DNA from: Adineta ricciae
Lineage: Eukaryota; Rotifera; Eurotatoria; Adinetida; Adinetidae
Direction: 5' to 3'
Assembly (NCBI GenBank): GCA_905250025.1
Contig: CAJNOJ010000159.1
Location: forward strand, 182,826 to 246,825
Length of the DNA stretch: 64,000 nt
The notes beneath the pieces were generated by a model that saw only the letters and a list, made by a program, of their open reading frames with translations, was not told the DNA's origin and made no database searches. The position numbers were made by a program, and so were the translations under genes. This document shows positions 60,081-64,000 of this stretch, in pieces (the first letter of the stretch is position 1; every line of letters begins with the position of its first letter).

Positions 60081-60418
60081 ATCGTCGTTTCTTCTCTCAG
60101 TCAGATAGTGTATGTTTCATGAAATAAATTAAATGAAAAGTTGTTTTTGTCGTCAAAAGATAGCTGTAGATAACTTATGTTCCAGAAAAGAATTTAACAT
60201 TTCAAGGCTTTTCACACTGTGGATAGCATGGGCTGTAGATATATTGTGCACAGTTATGATTGGCGACAGAAGCGTAAGATCGTTCTGATGATTTGTTTTA
60301 AGAAAATATTGTTTTCCTACCATACACACCGATTGATGTTAACATGGCGTTGCATGGCTTTTTTCATCCACAATTGTGTCATCTCTTTTTTGGGCGCCTA
60401 CCAATAGACAAAGCAAAC
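60081..60418. other. Intergenic, 3' flank of the PPR gene
   Basis: An AATAAA hexamer at about 60123-60128 follows the PPR stop by some 43 nt. No gene is seen beyond it. Confidence 0.5.
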
Positions 60419-60853
60419 CTTTGCTAGAATTAATGCAATTTTTAATGAATCTGTGAAGGGTAAACTAAGCGCATACCAATCACAAGATTATTTCATTGAA
60501 TTTGGATTGACTGGAGATGGTGAGTGGACTTTCATGATTGTTTTAAGATCCTTGTCCAGCCTTCTATCGAAGTAGCAGGTGATAAGGTTCATTCGATGAA
60601 AGTGTGGATGATTGAACTGAATCCATTAATGGAAATAACTGATGAAGCGCCTTTCAGTTGGCAACACAAGAATCATCTAATACAAGGTGAATGTTGTGAG
60701 AACGTAGCAAGAACACTATTTCGTGTAACAGTAGAGACCCTCTCGGGCTCATGGACTATATTACACCGACTCCATTTGACAGTGGATAAAAACAATGAAG
60801 TGTCTGAACAAGAAAATCTTGTTCTATTCGTAGTCAATTATCTCCCGTTATGA
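60419..60853 (+). pseudogene. Gene fragment, possibly ATP-grasp / CDC123-like
   Basis: A coding-like stretch (GKLSAYQSQDYFIEFGLTGD) continues after a frame change near 60520 into an open frame of about 108 residues ending at 60853. The block KVWMIELNPLMEITDEAPFS followed by W recalls the VxxxNPF...FSW end of ATP-grasp (R2K/D123-type) domains. No start or upstream catalytic part is visible, so it is probably a remnant. The frame change might instead be an unrecognised short intron. The family call is weak. Confidence 0.3.
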
Positions 60854-61335
60854 ATAAAGAGGTGGTCAGAAGAATTGCTGGAAGTAGAACGTTAACCGAA
60901 ATAGATTGGAGTCTCACACGTCTCCGAAAATTTGATTGAGAATTGTGAATTGTTATTCACCAAATAGCAGAAAATGTAATTCAGGATATATTTCATTGCA
61001 GCGATAAGGCAAACACAGAAAAGTTGCAAGCATATCATTGATTCGAAAGAAGTTAAGAGAAGAGCTCTGTTGAACACAAAACATATTTCACTCGAACATT
61101 GCAAACAGAAGTAACCTCACTCCTTGATTTAGGTCTGTAAGATTATACACGCATTCCTTTCATATTTTACCCTCTCCCCGCTTTCCTATCTTCTCGCCAG
61201 CTACATCATCTCTGTTCACTAATTATTTCAAGTTCTTTTATCTATTCTCAATTAAGCAATTAAGCCCATTAGTGCTCGCGAGTATTGTATTTCTTTGCAA
61301 TTATAATCGTTATCTTTTCAACTACTCTCCTAGTT
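60854..61335. other. Intergenic, no gene recognised
   Basis: Between the gene fragment and the right repeat copy. Nothing is recognised on either strand. Confidence 0.5.
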
Positions 61336-62925
61336 CCCTTTTCTGAAAGAAAGGGTTATAGCGTTCTAAAATCGGTGGCTCAAAACCTAAAAGTTTGTGA
61401 GTTTGTCCAATCCAATCAGGTTGCAACTTTTTATAAACCAATGAAACCATAGAGATAACCATACGGAAATGATCCACCTGAGGTAATCAAGGTCGAGGAT
61501 CACGAATCCGATATTAGTTTTTCCGTAAAAACTAGCTGTCCTGTTTTTTGCGACAACGGTTCACTTTTTTGCAAAAAGATATTTTTTTATAGTGGTTGAC
61601 CGGAGGGTTTCGAGGTCGAGGATCACGAATCCGAGGTTAGTGTTGCTTAATTAATTATTAATTTTTCATTAACTAGCCACGACTTATTAACACCCATTTT
61701 CGGAGTAGACCGAAGGATTTCTGACGTCGGGATATTCGAATTTGAGGGTAAATTTCGTCTTATTCAATGAGCCTGGGCTTGTTCCTGCCTCTTTACAAAA
61801 GAGATATTTTTTCTTTATCTGTTCTGAAATCTTTTGTAGAAGCTGGGTGAGCTGAACGCTATTCACGGACGTCATGCGTACAAAGATAGTAGCTCAAGAA
61901 CTTACACGAAAAGATCTAATGCATTGTATATAATGATGTTTCTAATTGAAGAAATCCAAGAAAGGGATATGAGCTTAGTATCATCTTTGCTTTGTAGGCT
62001 ACTTACATCATGTCCTTTCATGGGAATTTAGTAGAAGTAGTTCGCAAAGTCATATATCCGTCGGCGGAATTCCATCTTAGTAACTACAGACGGGTGGACT
62101 GTAGAAACAGTATATTCTGAACTCATGCAGCACTATGAAAGATGTTCCTTTCGAAGCAAGTCATATAATAAGACTTTCTTATCTAGCTTCTTTTGGTAGT
62201 CGAATGAATAGAAGATCATGACTGTCGAAGCGACAATAAAAGAAAACCCAATCGTTCAGTTTGGAAGTTGATCAAAGGCGAAAGGAATAACAGAGACAGC
62301 ATGGTAACGGCTAGCCGTGAGTGACCGACCGGAGAGAGGTCGACGAACGACTAGGCGTTTAAATGCTAAATTAAACCTAAAGTGTACGTTTAGAATAACC
62401 CTGCCAGGCTTCAGATAATTTTGAAAGGGATTTGACGAATGGATATTCCTCAATGAAAATATTCGACAAAGTATCATTTTGTTGACAGGAGAGAAAAGAA
62501 TCGGTTTATCGCTGGAAGACACAAGCGAATGTTCAAAATTTTCAAGTAGTCTACTGTGTATCGTCCGTCGATGAGTGACTTAGTAAAGCATTTATGAAAA
62601 TTTCCATGCGCGTGATGTGAAAACAGATGACAAAGATCAATGGCTGGTCGTGAGTGGCCGTCTGACTAGTCGTTGAGCGATGAATTTTCCAGTCAACATA
62701 GTTAGTGCTGGAGAATTATTCACTAACAAATGGCTAGTCGATCTGATTCCTAAAAAGACTTTTGCATCCTATTCATTCTAGTGTGTGACATAGTGCGATG
62801 ATTCAGTTGAACACTAGTAGCAATCACAGTGCGTTTTTCCTCTTTCGAAGTCTCTGAATGTGTTCAGCATTCGGAAAAGTCTTTCAGAAAAGGTCAGCAA
62901 ATCCAGTGGATGAGCGTTACTTGTA
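61336..62925. repeat. 1.6 kb dispersed repeat, right copy (uninterrupted)
   Basis: About 1590 bp, a direct copy of 52941-54905 without the 374 bp insertion, with only scattered substitutions and a few short indels between copies (more near the right end, about 62615-62660). It carries the empty TA target at 62552-62553. It encloses, with its partner, the PPR-DYW gene and the gene fragment at 60419. No coding capacity is evident. Confidence 0.85.
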
Positions 62926-63262
62926 TAAATAGATATTTCATAACCAAAGATTTTAATAACTAATTTCAATTTATATGATTAAAACAATTCCTAACGAATT
63001 TTATTATTTTTTTGGTTGATTTTACCTTCAATATTAATCCGAATGAACGATGAGAATGAGATAAGATATTAATTAAAATGATATTTATAGAAAAATATTT
63101 TAGTTTTTCTTATCGAAATACTTTCAAAATGTCTCTTAAGTACAAATGAATTCAAATTCAGATATTGAGAGAAATAAATAACGCTTGTCGAGATCGATTC
63201 GCATTACCCTCGACTGAAAAGATTCATATGTAATAATTAATTTGATATTGCTTTTTCATTTT
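62926..63262. other. AT-rich spacer, no gene recognised
   Basis: Very AT-rich sequence between the right repeat copy and the minisatellite region. Nothing is recognised. Confidence 0.5.
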
Positions 63263-63266
63263 ATAT

Positions 63267-63290
63267 TCCCTCTACTGAAAGGAGGGTATA
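63267..63290. repeat. Hairpin-like repeat start related to the 1.6 kb repeat
   Basis: The string ccctctactgaaaggagggt can fold into a short stem and resembles the first 21 bases of both 1.6 kb copies (cccttttctgaaagaaagggt). It probably marks the left end of another, diverged member of the family that runs to the window's end. Confidence 0.45.
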
Positions 63291-63310
63291 CACAGAATTT
63301 GAGCTAAAGT

Positions 63311-63424
63311 TCGTTCGTTTGTCCGTACGTTCGTCCGTACGTTTGTCCGTACGTTCGTCCGTACGTTTGTCCGTACGTTCGTCCGTACGTTTGTCCGTAC
63401 GTTCGTCCGTACGTTTGTCCGTTC
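63311..63424. repeat. 12-bp minisatellite
   Basis: About nine tandem copies alternating cgttcgtccgta and cgtttgtccgta, so the higher-order unit is 24 bp. Read on the minus strand it gives a repeated NVRT peptide, which I regard as an artefact of the 12-bp period. Confidence 0.9.
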
Positions 63425-63472
63425 ACGTACTTTACACTTACGAAAAAGCAATCTATATCTCTGGCTAGGAAG

Positions 63473-63765
63473 GGTTGACCGAAGGGTAATCGGGGTCGAG
63501 GAACTCGAATCCGTGGTTAGTTTCTCGAAAAAACTTTTTGTTCGTTTTTTGCGACAACGGTTCACTTTTTTCCAAAAAGATATTTTTTTATAAGGGTTGA
63601 CCGAAGGGCAATCGGGGTCGGGGAATCCGAATCCGAGGTTAGCTTCTCGAAATTCCAATTAGCTAATTAGGTAATTAACTAATTAAGTAATGAATTTTTT
63701 TTTGTTGTCGAGTAAGGATTGACCGAAGGGTAATCGAGGTCGAGGAACTCGAATCCGAGGTTCGT
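63473..63765. repeat. Three 122-bp tandem modules
   Basis: Units begin at about 63473, 63595 and 63716 with ggttgaccgaagggtaatcg or a variant, followed by gaactcgaatccgagg. The spacer of the first unit contains ttttttgcgacaacggttca, which also occurs in both 1.6 kb repeats. The array is thus a relative of that family. Confidence 0.8.
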
Positions 63766-64000
63766 TTTTTAATGAACACTTTCTGACCCGTTTTTTACGA
63801 CAAAGAATCAATTTTTTAGACGATAATGTTTTAAGCGGCAATATATAGAGGAAAAAATGTAATAGCTGACTGACGTCCCATCGCTAGGTCTCCATAGCCA
63901 TCAGCATATTAATGAGATCACACACTTTTATAAACAGCTATACTATATGACTATCATCTGAGGCCAGTCGTTCAAAATAGTGTTTCGCTTGTCAAGTGTT
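63766..64000. other. Window end, no gene recognised
   Basis: Repeat-derived sequence at first (a further cccgttttttacgacaa-like spacer at about 63787) and then unremarkable sequence to the end of the window. Confidence 0.4.

Noticed and set aside
63311-63424. Regular short repeats as a possible CRISPR-like array
   Set aside because: Units are contiguous 12-mers without spacers, in a eukaryotic genome. It is a minisatellite.
63272-63658. A 128-codon minus-strand frame with repeated NVRT peptides
   Set aside because: It is produced by the 12-bp minisatellite, whose period is a multiple of three.

Overview
The window is animal nuclear DNA and most likely comes from a bdelloid rotifer. That is an inference from four things: very short spliceosomal introns (mostly 45-65 nt), metazoan gene families (Cav3 calcium channel, Mediator MED4, DRC4/GAS8, HP1, SLC10), a plant-type DYW pentatricopeptide gene of the kind previously reported from rotifers, and intronless bacterial-looking enzymes between ordinary animal genes. 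There are no operons. Genes lie on both strands, often only 75-300 bp apart. Exon joints below were derived by eye from GT/AG sites and reading phase.

Layout. 1-5000 is AT-rich and holds two decayed or interrupted genes plus small inverted-repeat elements. 6500-8912 (minus) is an AMT ammonium transporter. 8913-17133 is an 8.2 kb stretch with no convincing gene. 17134-25735 (plus) is a complete T-type (Cav3) calcium channel with a pair of alternative pore-turret exons. 26329-32764 holds an HP1 chromobox protein, an HxxxDG-type acyltransferase, a GSKIP-domain protein (all minus) and DRC4/GAS8 (plus). 32970-40300 (minus) holds two tandem SLC10 transporters, a TFIIIC90/GTF3C4-like protein and a mitochondrial dicarboxylate carrier. 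40901-42390 (plus) is a multi-pass RING-H2 protein. A membrane-protein pseudogene follows at 43500-44770. Then come a beta-lactamase-fold hydrolase, an aldo-keto reductase, MED4 and an unknown protein (minus), a small coiled-coil protein (plus) and an LRR receptor-like protein (minus).

The right end (52941-64000) is repeat-rich. Two direct copies of a 1.6 kb repeat, about 8.4 kb apart, flank an intact 12-exon gene for a PLS-class PPR protein ending in a DYW cytidine deaminase domain. This is the kind of factor that carries out C-to-U RNA editing in plant organelles. Three of its exons are exact 364-bp-period tandem duplicates, each encoding one P-L-S triplet. The left repeat copy has been split by a 374 bp inverted-repeat element with a clean TA target duplication, and the right copy preserves the empty site. 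The last 700 bp hold a 12-bp minisatellite and 122-bp modules related to the 1.6 kb repeat.

The strongest leads are the DYW-PPR gene with its duplicated RNA-recognition exons, the mutually exclusive turret exons of the Cav3 gene, and an ammonium transporter that appears to lack the first pore histidine.
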